Assembly: GCA_944381375.1 (NCBI GenBank)
Contig: CALWKX010000024.1
Span: 1-60,523, forward strand
Origin: an uncultured Lachnospiraceae bacterium
GTDB lineage: Bacteria > Bacillota > Clostridia > Eubacteriales > Anaerofustaceae
Reading direction: 5' to 3'
DNA: 60,523 nucleotides
Positions within the stretch are counted from its first letter, which is position 1; each line of letters starts with the position of its first letter. This document shows, piece by piece, positions 32,343 through 40,585 of the stretch. The translations under genes were made by a program, and so were the position numbers. A model generated the notes under the pieces. It was not told the DNA's origin. It saw nothing but the letters and a program-made list of their open reading frames with translations, and ran no database searches.

Positions 32343-32559
32343 TTTTTATCCTGTCGATCAACGCAAGCTTTTCTTGTAAACTCATCCTTTCAGGCGCCTC
32401 TTCTCTGTCTGCCTGCCCGAATGAATTGAACATACCCAGACATTTGGCTATAAGCTCCGATACTTTAAGTTTATCTTTAAAATCAGTTTCTTCATTTCTG
32501 AGAGCCAACGTCCAAAATTCATATATTTCTTTTTGAGTGGCTGTTTTTCTTTTCGTCAT
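32317..32559 (-). CDS. Terminase small subunit-like protein
   Basis: 80 residues with KEIYEFWTLALRNEETDFKDKLKVSELIAKCLGMF, the pattern of short PBSX-type terminase small subunits just after their HTH. The usual N-terminal DNA-binding HTH is nearly absent, so it is a short form. The stop overlaps the large-subunit start, giving translational coupling. It supports a functional origin as a terminase pair. Confidence 0.75.
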   Translation of the reverse strand: MTKRKTATQKEIYEFWTLALRNEETDFKDKLKVSELIAKCLGMFNSFGQADREEAPERMSLQEKLALIDRIKNDDIESVN

Positions 32560-32665
32560 TTATTTCCTCTTCGATAATATTTTAGTTCCACAAAAAATAA
32601 CACGGTCTTTATCTGATCCGTGTCAATTCTATATTGCAATTATCAAGACTTTCAATGACTTAAAA

Positions 32666-33181
32666 TTACGTGCCTGCATCAATTATAGACATCGCAATCA
32701 TTTGAGCCATATCATATACTGTAGATATACGCACTTTGTTCAGCCAGTCTCTGTCACTTCCCGGATAATCCGTCACTCCTATCACAGCAATATCTCCCGC
32801 TTTATAATCAACGCTTTCAAATTCCGAAGCCGGAATAACTCCATCTTCAATAAACATAATGCTGCCGCTTAAATCTCTGATTCCGAAAGCAGCGTCAACA
32901 GCCAATACAGTATGCTTAGGATGCAAAAGCCGTATTACATCCATTGTGAAAGCCAGATTTGCTCTGTGCACAGGCTTTTCAAGCGTACCATAAACGGGAA
33001 TATTCGAATATTTTTTCAAAAACATACCGCAAAACGGTCCTAAAGAATCACTTATTGACTTATCACTGCCAATACAAAGCGCTACAAAAGGTTCTTTCAA
33101 ATACGCTTTAAGCGTATCTGAAAGATATTTTCTGCTCATTAAATCTTCACATTCAAACCTGATAGGAGCGCTTAAATTCAT
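32666..33181 (-). CDS. yyaC: YyaC-like putative spore protease/sporulation protein
   Basis: 171 residues. Core segments are PFVALCIGSDKSISDSLGPFCGMFLKK (about 32-58), VYGTLEKPVHRANL, HTVLAVDAAFGI and GDIAVIGVTDYPG. This is the YyaC family, related in fold to hydrogenase-maturation and GPR proteases, and generally found in spore formers. An alternative start at about 33139 (MSRKYLS) would shorten the N-terminus by 14 residues. The precise role in sporulation is not established. It is divergent from nothing and followed by the terminase pair on the same strand. Confidence 0.85.
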   Translation of the reverse strand: MNLSAPIRFECEDLMSRKYLSDTLKAYLKEPFVALCIGSDKSISDSLGPFCGMFLKKYSNIPVYGTLEKPVHRANLAFTMDVIRLLHPKHTVLAVDAAFGIRDLSGSIMFIEDGVIPASEFESVDYKAGDIAVIGVTDYPGSDRDWLNKVRISTVYDMAQMIAMSIIDAGT

Positions 33182-33234
33182 AGCAGCACTTTATCATAAT
33201 TTAAACGCGTATTTTGTAAAAAGATTGATTATTG

Positions 33235-34608
33235 TCATATAACTTTATTTAACCACTTGCCGCTGCGATACCTGAATATGCAAGCAATGAATTTCAGCAT
33301 GTTTTCCGAGTGCATAAACAAAGCGGCTATATATACAGGAACAGCGAATACATAAACACCAACAAGAGTAAGCGGTATGCCCACAAGCCAAAGGGTCACT
33401 ATCTCCAACAACATACAGAATTTAGTATCGCCGCCGCCTCTGAATATACCTATTATATAACCGTAATTCATATTGCCGAAAAACATAGCCGCGGCGCTTA
33501 CGACAATGCATAGATCCAGCATATGATACGTATCTGCCTCCAGTGCAAACCATCCCATAACCTGCCGTCTTAGCGCTATTGTAAGAATTAAAACGATTCC
33601 TGCCAGCACATAAAAAAGCTTCAAAAACAGTTTGGAATATGATTTCGCATAATTAAAGCGTCCGGCCCCTATTTCATTTGCGACAAACACGGAACAGGCG
33701 GAACCAATTCCGATAAATAAAGCCCCCATAAAATTATTAATATTCGTCACAATTTGAATTACAGTAACGCTCGACGCCCCTAACTCTCCTACTATTGCTA
33801 CAAAGTACGTCTGCGCAAGCGACCACATAGATTCATTTATAAGTACAGGAGCCGATGTTTTAAAAAGGGCTTTTACTGTTCCTGATTTAATACCGCACAA
33901 CTCCTTTAATGACGCTTTGAAAGGGTTTTGGTTTTTTTTCGACAACCGCACCAGCATAACAGTTAATACAAGCTGCAATACACGCGCTATAACTGTAGCA
34001 TAGGCAGCGCCTGCGCTTCCCATCGCCGGAATACCAAGCTTGCCGAATATAAAAATATAATTAAGAAAAGCATTTGATCCCACAGCAAAAACAGCGCTGA
34101 TCATCGGTACTGTAGCCAGTCTGACGCTGCGGCACATAAGCTCGATGGAATAGCATACGCCGTTCACTATCAATGACAACACGATTATACGCAAATACCG
34201 CGCTCCTGTTTGAACTACAAATTCAGTTACCTGCGGAGTATCTCTGATAAATAAAATTATTAGATTTTCTGCAAAAAAATAATATATGGCTGAAAATACA
34301 GCGCTTATCACAAACGCCGCCAATATATCAAAACCTAAAAGCTTTTTCATGTTTTTCATATCGCCGGCTCCGTAATACTGCGACATAAAAACTGCAAACC
34401 CGCTGGTAAGACCAAATATTACAATCAGAAAAAAATTAACCAGTCTGTTGGCTATTGATACTGCGGCGACCTCCAGCTCTCCTAATGAACCTATCATAAC
34501 TGTGTCCAGGAGATTAAGCCCCATTGAAAGCATATTTTGCAGCGTTATCGGAAATGCCAATACGAATATTGATTTTATTACAGTGTATTTGGAGATTGTA
34601 CTATTCAA
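33235..34608 (-). CDS. MATE-family efflux transporter
   Basis: 457 residues with twelve hydrophobic helices in two halves. N-terminal signature FPITLQNMLSMGLNLLDTVMIGSLGELEVAAVSIANR and loop FMSQYYGAGD; the second half mirrors it with INESMWSLAQTYFVAIVGELGA and VANEIGAGRFNYAK. It exports drugs or organic cations with Na+ or H+. It stands alone, divergent from gmk. Confidence 0.92.
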   Translation of the reverse strand: MNSTISKYTVIKSIFVLAFPITLQNMLSMGLNLLDTVMIGSLGELEVAAVSIANRLVNFFLIVIFGLTSGFAVFMSQYYGAGDMKNMKKLLGFDILAAFVISAVFSAIYYFFAENLIILFIRDTPQVTEFVVQTGARYLRIIVLSLIVNGVCYSIELMCRSVRLATVPMISAVFAVGSNAFLNYIFIFGKLGIPAMGSAGAAYATVIARVLQLVLTVMLVRLSKKNQNPFKASLKELCGIKSGTVKALFKTSAPVLINESMWSLAQTYFVAIVGELGASSVTVIQIVTNINNFMGALFIGIGSACSVFVANEIGAGRFNYAKSYSKLFLKLFYVLAGIVLILTIALRRQVMGWFALEADTYHMLDLCIVVSAAAMFFGNMNYGYIIGIFRGGGDTKFCMLLEIVTLWLVGIPLTLVGVYVFAVPVYIAALFMHSENMLKFIACIFRYRSGKWLNKVI

Positions 34609-34702
34609 AACTTGTGTAGTATAACATAATTCTTCAAAAAAGTTTACTGTTATATATTTTTATGTTAAAATTTCAGCATCAAAATAAACGAAGGGGCAAA
34701 CT

Positions 34703-35263
34703 ATGAAAGGACGCCTGTTTGTTATATCCGGACCTTCCGGATGCGGAAAAAGCACCATTTCATCCATGCTGCTTAAAAAAGCTCAGCATTTAAAACTTTC
34801 GGTATCTGCAACAACCAGAAAGCCGAGAGAAAATGAAATTGAGGGAGAGCACTACTATTTTCTGACAAAAGATAATTTCGAAAAACTCATAAGTCAAAAT
34901 GCTTTTTATGAATACGCAAAAGTATTTGAAAATTATTACGGAACTCCCGTCGAACCTGTAAAAATGATGCTTGAACAAGGGTATGATGTCTTGCTTGAAA
35001 TAGATGTGCAAGGCGCATTGCAAATAAAGAATATTGATGAGAGCGCCGTTCTTATTTTTATCATGCCCCCGTCTTTGGATGTATTAAAGCAGCGACTTAT
35101 ATCCAGAAACAGCGAGAGCGACGAACAGCTTTCAATAAGACTTAATGAAGCCGCAACAGAAATAGACAAAGCCGTATATTATGATTTTATTGTAATAAAC
35201 GATAAGCTTGAAGAATGTTTTGATAAGGTATATGAAATATACACAAGACAAAGCTGTTCGTGA
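34703..35263 (+). CDS. gmk: Guanylate kinase
   Basis: 186 residues. P-loop VISGPSGCGKST (about 6-17), the GMP-binding segment SATTRKPRENEIEGEHYYFLT (about 34-54), EYAKVFENYYGTP, LLEIDVQGALQIK and IFIMPPSLDVLKQRL. It phosphorylates GMP to GDP. It has GAAGGGG before the ATG. It is slightly short at the C-terminus but has all motifs. Confidence 0.95.
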   Translation: MKGRLFVISGPSGCGKSTISSMLLKKAQHLKLSVSATTRKPRENEIEGEHYYFLTKDNFEKLISQNAFYEYAKVFENYYGTPVEPVKMMLEQGYDVLLEIDVQGALQIKNIDESAVLIFIMPPSLDVLKQRLISRNSESDEQLSIRLNEAATEIDKAVYYDFIVINDKLEECFDKVYEIYTRQSCS

Positions 35264-35289
35264 TAAAGAATCTTTAGTTTTCCATTATA

Positions 35290-35318
35290 TTGACACAGAT
35301 TACGAATTTAAGTATAAT
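35290..35318 (+). promoter_or_regulatory. Promoter of the CNNM/CorC leader and gene
   Basis: TTGACA (35290-35295), exactly 17 bases, TATAAT (35313-35318). It predicts a leader mRNA of about 140 bases before the CNNM gene, containing the short ORF at 35353 and hairpin at 35422. Confidence 0.9.
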
Positions 35319-35352
35319 AATTAAGACACTTATTTAAGAAAGGAATGTTTTT

Positions 35353-35418
35353 TTGGATACCGACCCTTCACCGGGACATTTACGAAATAAATTCAGCTAT
35401 ACACATTTACGCATGTGA
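35353..35418 (+). CDS. Candidate regulatory leader peptide (MgtL-like)
   Basis: A 21-codon ORF starting at TTG 35353 with an excellent ribosome binding site AAAGGA (35339-35344) eight bases upstream, ending at TGA 35416-35418. The peptide begins M-D-T-D-P-S-P-G and continues with basic residues (HLRNKF). The alternating acidic/proline start resembles MgtL of enterobacteria (MEPDPTP...), where such a start makes ribosomes fall apart at low Mg2+. It precedes a CNNM/CorC-type gene and ends four bases before a hairpin that masks that gene's ribosome binding site. Too short for homology; the case rests on position, spacing and composition. A TTG start weakens it slightly. Confidence 0.6.
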   Translation: MDTDPSPGHLRNKFSYTHLRM

Positions 35419-35421
35419 ATA

Positions 35422-35459
35422 CGCTCCTTGAATAAATAATAAAAAAATTTTAAGGAGCG
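35422..35459 (+). promoter_or_regulatory. Shine-Dalgarno-sequestering hairpin before the CNNM gene
   Basis: CGCTCCTT (35422-35429) pairs perfectly with AAGGAGCG (35452-35459), which contains the AAGGAG ribosome binding site for ATG 35466. A ribosome finishing the leader ORF at 35416-35418 would cover the 5' arm and free the site. Confidence 0.7.
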
Positions 35460-35465
35460 GTTTAG

Positions 35466-36722
35466 ATGGATACTAATGTTATTCTTGGAATAGTAATTAT
35501 AATCATGCTTGTATTCTCAGCATATTTCAGCGCTACTGAGACAGCATACTCTTCTCTTAATAAAATAAGAATAAAAAGCATGGCGCAGATGGGCAACAAA
35601 AAAGCTCAGCTTGCATATAAAATTTACGAAGATTTTGACAAACTTTTATCTACGCTGTTAATCGGCAACAATATAGTAAATATAGTGGCTACATCACTGT
35701 CCGGAGTCCTTTTTGCAAATCTTATCAAAGATCCTGATACTGCAGTAGGGGTTTCGACCGTGGTGATGACAGTAGCTGTACTTATTTTCGGAGAAATATC
35801 TCCTAAGACACTGGCGAAAGAATCTGCGGAATCATTTGCTATGTTTTCCGCGCCTTTTGCCAAGTTTTTTATATTAATTCTATCTCCTCTCAATTGGATC
35901 TTCAAACAATGGAAAAAGCTTTTGTCAAAATTATTCAAAACGAGCGCTGATCAGGCTATGACTGAAGAAGAGCTTATTACCATGGTTGACGAGGCTGAAA
36001 GCGAAGGAGGGCTTGATTCAGACGAAAGCGAGCTTATACGATCCGCTATTGAATTCAACGACATTGAGGTAGAAGTAATACTCAAACCAAGAGTGGACGT
36101 TATAGCTATTGATGAAAACGAAGATATGGAAAAAATCGGCTCTCTTTTCAGAAAGTACGGTTATTCAAGAATGCCCGTATACCGAAATTCCATTGATACC
36201 ATTATCGGAGTGCTTCATGAAAAAGATTACTATACGCTGTTGCTAAAAAAAGAAACGAGTATCGAAAGCATGGTCAAGCCCGTGGTATTGACAACTACAG
36301 GGACAAAAATATTTGACTTATTAAAACTTTTGCAAAAGCAAAAGTCGCATATGGCTGTTGTTTTAGACGAATTCGGCGGTACGGCCGGAATAGTCACTCT
36401 GGAAGATATAATAGAAGAGCTTGTAGGCGAAATATGGGACGAACACGACGAAGTGGTTCAAATGTATAAAATAATAGACGATAACACTTATCTTGTTTCA
36501 GGCAATGCAATACTTGACGATATGTTTGAAAGACTTGACATAGAAAAACTCGATAAGGACGATGACTCTCTAAACGTAAACAGCTGGATAATGGATATGT
36601 CTGATGGTATTCCTCAAGAAGGAGACACGTTTGAATACGGAGAATTCACTGTTACGGTTACTAAGGTTGATTTCAGACGTGTAACTGAAGTAAAAATACA
36701 CCACAACACGGTTTCCGATTAA
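35466..36722 (+). CDS. CNNM/CorC-family Mg2+ transporter (hemolysin-C-like)
   Basis: 418 residues. An N-terminal membrane domain (DUF21/CNNM, about 1-170) has SAYFSATETAYSSLNKIRIK and LLIGNNIVNIVATSLSGVLF and the GEISPKTLAKE re-entrant motif. A pair of CBS domains follows (about 200-330; RMPVYRNSIDTIIGVLHEKDYY, HMAVVLDEFGGTAGIVTLEDIIEELVGEI). A C-terminal CorC_HlyC domain ends the protein (about 340-418). Characterised bacterial relatives such as MpfA export Mg2+. The leader ORF and hairpin upstream suggest translational control by Mg2+. Confidence 0.92.
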   Translation: MDTNVILGIVIIIMLVFSAYFSATETAYSSLNKIRIKSMAQMGNKKAQLAYKIYEDFDKLLSTLLIGNNIVNIVATSLSGVLFANLIKDPDTAVGVSTVVMTVAVLIFGEISPKTLAKESAESFAMFSAPFAKFFILILSPLNWIFKQWKKLLSKLFKTSADQAMTEEELITMVDEAESEGGLDSDESELIRSAIEFNDIEVEVILKPRVDVIAIDENEDMEKIGSLFRKYGYSRMPVYRNSIDTIIGVLHEKDYYTLLLKKETSIESMVKPVVLTTTGTKIFDLLKLLQKQKSHMAVVLDEFGGTAGIVTLEDIIEELVGEIWDEHDEVVQMYKIIDDNTYLVSGNAILDDMFERLDIEKLDKDDDSLNVNSWIMDMSDGIPQEGDTFEYGEFTVTVTKVDFRRVTEVKIHHNTVSD

Positions 36723-36748
36723 TTAGTTTAATACTATACTGATTGACA

Positions 36749-37438
36749 ATGAAAAACATAAAAGCAGTTATATTTGACTTTGACGGTACGCTGGCAGACA
36801 GTTTGCACGTATGGCGGCAGATTGACATAAATTATTTTCAGCGTCACGGCTTTGAATTTAATCCAGAAAAAATAAGTTTCGGAGGCAAGTCTTTTTCAGA
36901 ATGTGCGACATATGTCAAAGAGCTTTTGAATATTGAGGATGATGAGGAGACAATCAAAAGTGAATGGATACAAATTGCCTCTTCTTTATACCAAAACGAA
37001 GTCAATTTAAAGCCTTATGCAAAGCCATTCATTGAAGCTTTAACAAATTCCGGTATAAAAATCGGAATGGCGACAAGCAATAATCAAGATATATTAATTC
37101 CTTTTTTGAGAAAAAATGGAATTTTAGATTATTTCACATCAATAATCACATGCTGCGAAGCCGGAAAAGGGAAACCCGCTCCAGACGTTTATCAGCATAC
37201 TGCCCGGGAAATAGGAGTCAGCCCTGATGAATGTATCGCTTTTGAAGATACTTGCGAAGGTGTTTTATCTGCAAAAAACGCAGGGATGTATGTATATGCA
37301 GTAGCAGATGATGCGCATATAAAGTATTCGGATACAATAAAAGAAAATGCTGATAAATACATTGAAGGCTTTTCTCATTTTAAATGCGGGCTCAGCAGCA
37401 TAAAACAATTTATTTTCAATGACATAAATTCAATATAA
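36749..37438 (+). CDS. HAD-superfamily sugar-phosphatase/phosphoglucomutase-like hydrolase
   Basis: 229 residues from ATG 36749. HAD motif I is FDFDGTLADSL, motif II is IGMATSNN, the motif III Lys is in GKGKPAPDVY, and motif IV is AFEDTCEGVLSAK. The alpha-helical C1 cap between 15 and 80 places it with beta-phosphoglucomutase/phosphoglycolate phosphatase-like enzymes. Substrate unknown. No clear ribosome binding site is visible, so translation may be weak or coupled to the gene ending 26 bases upstream. Confidence 0.88.
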   Translation: MKNIKAVIFDFDGTLADSLHVWRQIDINYFQRHGFEFNPEKISFGGKSFSECATYVKELLNIEDDEETIKSEWIQIASSLYQNEVNLKPYAKPFIEALTNSGIKIGMATSNNQDILIPFLRKNGILDYFTSIITCCEAGKGKPAPDVYQHTAREIGVSPDECIAFEDTCEGVLSAKNAGMYVYAVADDAHIKYSDTIKENADKYIEGFSHFKCGLSSIKQFIFNDINSI

Positions 37439-37487
37439 AATTCAGTTGCAATAAAGCCTTTTAATATGTATAATATCAAAAGGCCGT

Positions 37488-37578
37488 GGAGAGGTGTCTG
37501 AGTGGTCGAAGGTGCTCGCCTGGAAAGCGGGTGTACGTTAAAGGCGTACCGCGGGTTCAAATCCCGCCCTCTCCGCCA
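37488..37578 (+). tRNA. tRNA-Ser (GGA)
   Basis: A 91-base class II tRNA with a long variable arm and encoded CCA. The acceptor GGAGAGG/CCTCTCC has discriminator G. The anticodon loop reads GGA. Confidence 0.95.
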
Positions 37579-37587
37579 GAATTTTTT

Positions 37588-37612
37588 ACCGCTTTTAGAG
37601 CGGTTTTTTTTA
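37588..37612 (+). terminator. Terminator of tRNA-Ser
   Basis: ACCGCTTTTAGAGCGGT folds as a small hairpin followed by eight T residues. Confidence 0.8.
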
Positions 37613-37656
37613 TTTTCAGATCGTTTTTAATATCCCGCGCGAATAACCTGAACGCA

Positions 37657-37745
37657 ATTAAGCTTGAAAGGGGCTCACCCTGTCAGGGGCAGACGGCAGA
37701 AGGGAAACCTTTCTGCCCACCTTGAAGGGGCGGGATTTATGATTC
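37657..37745 (-). repeat. Possible third copy of the structured repeat family
   Basis: Minus-strand order is AAATCCCGCCCC, a hairpin (GGCAGAAAGG/CCCTTCTGCC), CCCCTG, then a GTGAGCCCC segment. This echoes the flanks of copies at 21096 and 29165, but the right half is more divergent. The rest of 37579-38190 shows the tRNA terminator, an SOS-like box at 37952 and no gene. Confidence 0.35.
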
Positions 37746-37951
37746 ATAATACATACTTAAATCCAGACACGGTTTTTATGATTAAAAAAATTTTTAAGTA
37801 CAATTATAAAAACTATATACACTCTTATCGCTTTTTGTTACCACATCACGGCTAATAGCATAGACTCAACGCATGTGCCACACCCTCAAAAACAGTAGTT
37901 CCAACGCAATGCAACTTTCGTCATATCATGTCTCATTGATAGTCCTGCTTT

Positions 37952-37965
37952 CGAACAAAAGTTCT
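37952..37965. promoter_or_regulatory. LexA/DinR-like box
   Basis: CGAACAAAAGTTCT matches the Firmicute SOS consensus CGAACnnnnGTTCG at all but the last base. It lies 226 bases upstream of a sigma-like pseudogene, perhaps a relic of a damage-inducible element next to tRNA-Ser. Confidence 0.4.
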
Positions 37966-38190
37966 ATAAAACTGATGTATACTCATATTCAGCAAAAATG
38001 ATTAATATCTACAAAGTTCGCTAATTTTACGAGATCTAAAGTTCCGTAAAAAAAATGATTATAAACGAACTTTTATTTTTGTGCTCAAAATTCGATAATA
38101 TCTTTTTTCTCAACGGAAACTGGCATTGTCAAATAGCGAAATATCCATGAAAAGCCTTGTTTATCAAAACAAAAAAACAAGGAGAATTTC

Positions 38191-38507
38191 ATGAAAAAAA
38201 TCAATAAATATTATATACCAGCCGGAAGAAAAAAAATTTATGTAGAAAAATCTCTGTTTGATGAATATAATCGGATGATATTAATACTGACAATACTGAC
38301 GAAAAAGCTTTAGAAAACATCCTGATAAAAGATATGTATTCTGCGATTGAGCTTTTGGATGATTTTGAAAAAGCTATTATCGCTCTGCTGTATTTTGAAA
38401 ACAAAACTCAAAGAGAAGCTGCTTACATATTGAAGATCAAACAAAGCACTTTATATGATAAAAAAAAACGAACTATAACAAAGCTAAGACGATTTCTAGG
38501 GTTTTAA
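38191..38507 (+). pseudogene. Frameshifted sigma-70 region 4-like protein
   Basis: From ATG 38191, with AAGGAG upstream, the frame reads MKKINKYYIPAGRKKIYVEKSLFDEY and stops early at TAG. The neighbouring frame then continues NTDNTDEKALENILIKDMY and ends with TQREAAYILKIKQSTLYDKKKRTITKLRRFLGF at TAA 38505-38507. The join near 38275 needs one indel. The second part is a sigma region 4-type helix-turn-helix like the small regulators of integrative elements. It lies downstream of tRNA-Ser, a common integration site. Confidence 0.75.
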
Positions 38508-38530
38508 AAGTATCTGAATAAAAGAACAAA

Positions 38531-38559
38531 CCGCAAAAGCGCCATTGGCGCTTTTGCGG
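38531..38559 (+). terminator. Hairpin after the sigma-like pseudogene
   Basis: CCGCAAAAGCGCC pairs perfectly with GGCGCTTTTGCGG around the loop ATT, a 13-bp stem. It lacks a good T tail, so termination is probable but not certain. Confidence 0.6.
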
Positions 38560-38669
38560 AAACCGATATCTATAACATTATCACGTGTTGTTCTTTAAAT
38601 TTAAAAAATTTGACATCAAATATATTTAAATTTATAATTATAAAATCAGTTGCTCAAGGAGAAAATTTC

Positions 38670-39137
38670 ATGAGAAAAGCAGACAGAGAAATAAAAGATA
38701 TCAATGATATATTGGATGTGCTCAACAGATGCGATACTATCAGATTAGGACTTTTTGGAGATGAATATCCATATGTAGTGCCGTTGTCTTTTGGATATGA
38801 TTATGATGGACAAAACGTACATATTTATTTTCACGGAGCTAAACAAGGGCTGAAACATTCTCTGATACAAAAAAATAACAAAGTATGTGTGGAAGCCGAT
38901 ATATTTCACAGCTATACAAAAACTCCAGGAAGCTACACAACAGAGTATGAAAGCGTTATAGGATTCGGCAAGATAAGAATAGCCGACAACGCGACTGCTG
39001 TAAAAGGATTAAAACTTTTGCTTGAACATTGCGGAGTAAAAAACTATGACGCAGAAAAATGCCCAAGTTTTAATGTCACGCTCGTATATGAAATTACGCT
39101 TGACAGTATAACAGGTAAAAAAAGAACAGTTAACTAA
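38670..39137 (+). CDS. Pyridoxamine 5'-phosphate oxidase-family flavoprotein (NimA-like)
   Basis: 155 residues from ATG 38670, with AAGGAG upstream. A split-barrel FMN-binding fold with MRKADREIKDINDILDVLNRCDTIRLGLFGDEYPYVVPLSFGYDY (about 1-45), IYFHGAKQGLKHSLI and ESVIGFGKIRI. This is the pattern of the NimA/5-nitroimidazole reductase-like group of the family. Likely an oxidoreductase or flavin/heme-binding protein; the substrate is unknown. It is followed 26 bases later by an alpha/beta hydrolase. Confidence 0.88.
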   Translation: MRKADREIKDINDILDVLNRCDTIRLGLFGDEYPYVVPLSFGYDYDGQNVHIYFHGAKQGLKHSLIQKNNKVCVEADIFHSYTKTPGSYTTEYESVIGFGKIRIADNATAVKGLKLLLEHCGVKNYDAEKCPSFNVTLVYEITLDSITGKKRTVN

Positions 39138-39163
39138 ATAATACATATTTTGGCATTTAATGA

Positions 39164-39847
39164 ATGGATATTAAACTTAATTATTTAAAACGCGGCAAAG
39201 GCCCTGCATTGGTACTGCTGCACGGAAATGACGAAAACTCTGCTTATTTTACTCCTCAAATTGATTATTTTTCACAAAATTACACTGTTTACGCCATAGA
39301 CACAAGAGGGCACGGCAAATCCCCCAGAGGAAGCGCTCCCTTTACCATTGAGCAATTTTCAAAAGATCTTAAGTGTTTTTTTGAAACAGCTCATATCAAA
39401 AGCGCAAATATCCTCGGATTTTCAGACGGAGGCAATACTGCTCTTACATTCGCAGCAAATCATCCTGAACTCGTTAAAAAACTTGTAATTTGCGGTGCAA
39501 ACTTAAATCCGCTCGGCCTTAAAAAAGAGTTCATGATCTCTTTAAAGCTGGAATATTATCTAATATATATAAATTCACTGATCACACAAAAATCAAAGAG
39601 AAAGAGGGAAATGCTCGAGCTTATGCTCAAACAGCCGAATATAACGCCGGACGTCTTAAAAAAAATCAAAGCTCCCGTTTTAGTGATTGCCGGAACAGAC
39701 GATTTAATATATGAAGAACACACTCAGTTTATCGCAAAGAATATTCCGAACGCAAGACTTGAGTTTATTCAGGGCGATCATTATATTATCTCAAAGAAAT
39801 ATGAAATATTCAATGATACTGTCAACCGTTTTCTGTCTGCTCCCTGA
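39164..39847 (+). CDS. Alpha/beta-fold hydrolase
   Basis: 227 residues. Oxyanion motif LLHGNDENS (about 19-27), the RGHGKS signature, the nucleophile elbow GFSDGGN (Ser replaced in position by S in GFSDGG, about 86), the acid Asp in IAGTDDLIY (about 180) and the His in GDHYI (about 207). A probable esterase or lipase-like enzyme. No strong ribosome binding site. Its 3' end overlaps the convergent macrodomain gene by 26 bases. Confidence 0.85.
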   Translation: MDIKLNYLKRGKGPALVLLHGNDENSAYFTPQIDYFSQNYTVYAIDTRGHGKSPRGSAPFTIEQFSKDLKCFFETAHIKSANILGFSDGGNTALTFAANHPELVKKLVICGANLNPLGLKKEFMISLKLEYYLIYINSLITQKSKRKREMLELMLKQPNITPDVLKKIKAPVLVIAGTDDLIYEEHTQFIAKNIPNARLEFIQGDHYIISKKYEIFNDTVNRFLSAP

Positions 39848-40373
39848 GTTTGCAGTCATTGAGGGCTTCGTCATAGATTTTTTTTATTGATTCTCTAAAA
39901 CACACCATTTTCACATACTTTACATATATGCTATGTTTTAAAAAATCCAATATTGTGCTCACAGCTACCGGCGCTGCCTTTTCTACAGGATATCCGTATA
40001 CGCCGGTGCTTATAGAGGGGAATGCTATGCTTTCTATTCTGTATCTTTCCGCCAGCTCAAGGCAGCTTAAATAACTGCTCTTCAACAGCATATCCTCTTT
40101 ATTTGAGCCTCCTCGCCATACAGGCCCGGGAGTGTGAATAACGTATTTCGCTTTGAGCAGATAACCTTTTGTTATCTTGGCTTTGCCTGTTTCGCATCCG
40201 TTAAGACTGCGACATTCTTCCAGAAGACCGGGACCAGCGGCTCGATGTATTGCGCCGTCCACACCTCCGCCTCCCAAAAGAGTTGTGTTTGCTGCATTTA
40301 CAATGCATACGGTATCTTCCTCAGTTATATCGCCTACAACTATCTCAAAAGTTTTTATATCTTTATTAATCAA
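39822..40373 (-). CDS. Macrodomain protein (O-acetyl-ADP-ribose deacetylase-like)
   Basis: 183 residues. ADP-ribose-binding motifs are VGDITEEDTVCIVNAANTTLLGGGGVDGAIHRAAG (about 13-47) and the second loop PSISTGVYGYPVEKAA (about 120-135), as in YmdB/MacroD-type enzymes. It removes acetyl or ADP-ribose groups from ADP-ribose derivatives or proteins. Convergent and slightly overlapping with the hydrolase gene. Confidence 0.92.
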   Translation of the reverse strand: MINKDIKTFEIVVGDITEEDTVCIVNAANTTLLGGGGVDGAIHRAAGPGLLEECRSLNGCETGKAKITKGYLLKAKYVIHTPGPVWRGGSNKEDMLLKSSYLSCLELAERYRIESIAFPSISTGVYGYPVEKAAPVAVSTILDFLKHSIYVKYVKMVCFRESIKKIYDEALNDCKLREQTENG

Positions 40374-40585
40374 TTATATCCTCCTTGCTTTATTTTACTA
40401 TAAATAAAACAACATTGATAACTAAGAAAAAAGACTTATACTAATTTGATATTCTAATTTAAATAATAAACAAAAAACCAGCATTATGTCTATTAACAGT
40501 CTTCAAGCTCGAAATTGATTATTGATTCTTATTTTAACACGAGTATAATTGGAATAAGATTATTATGTAATAGTTCGGAGACAAA

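Noticed and set aside
35325-35465. Mg2+ (M-box) or Mn2+ (yybP-ykoY) riboswitch upstream of the CNNM gene
   Set aside because: The leader lacks the conserved multi-helix core of either class and is too short. The short ORF plus hairpin explains it better.
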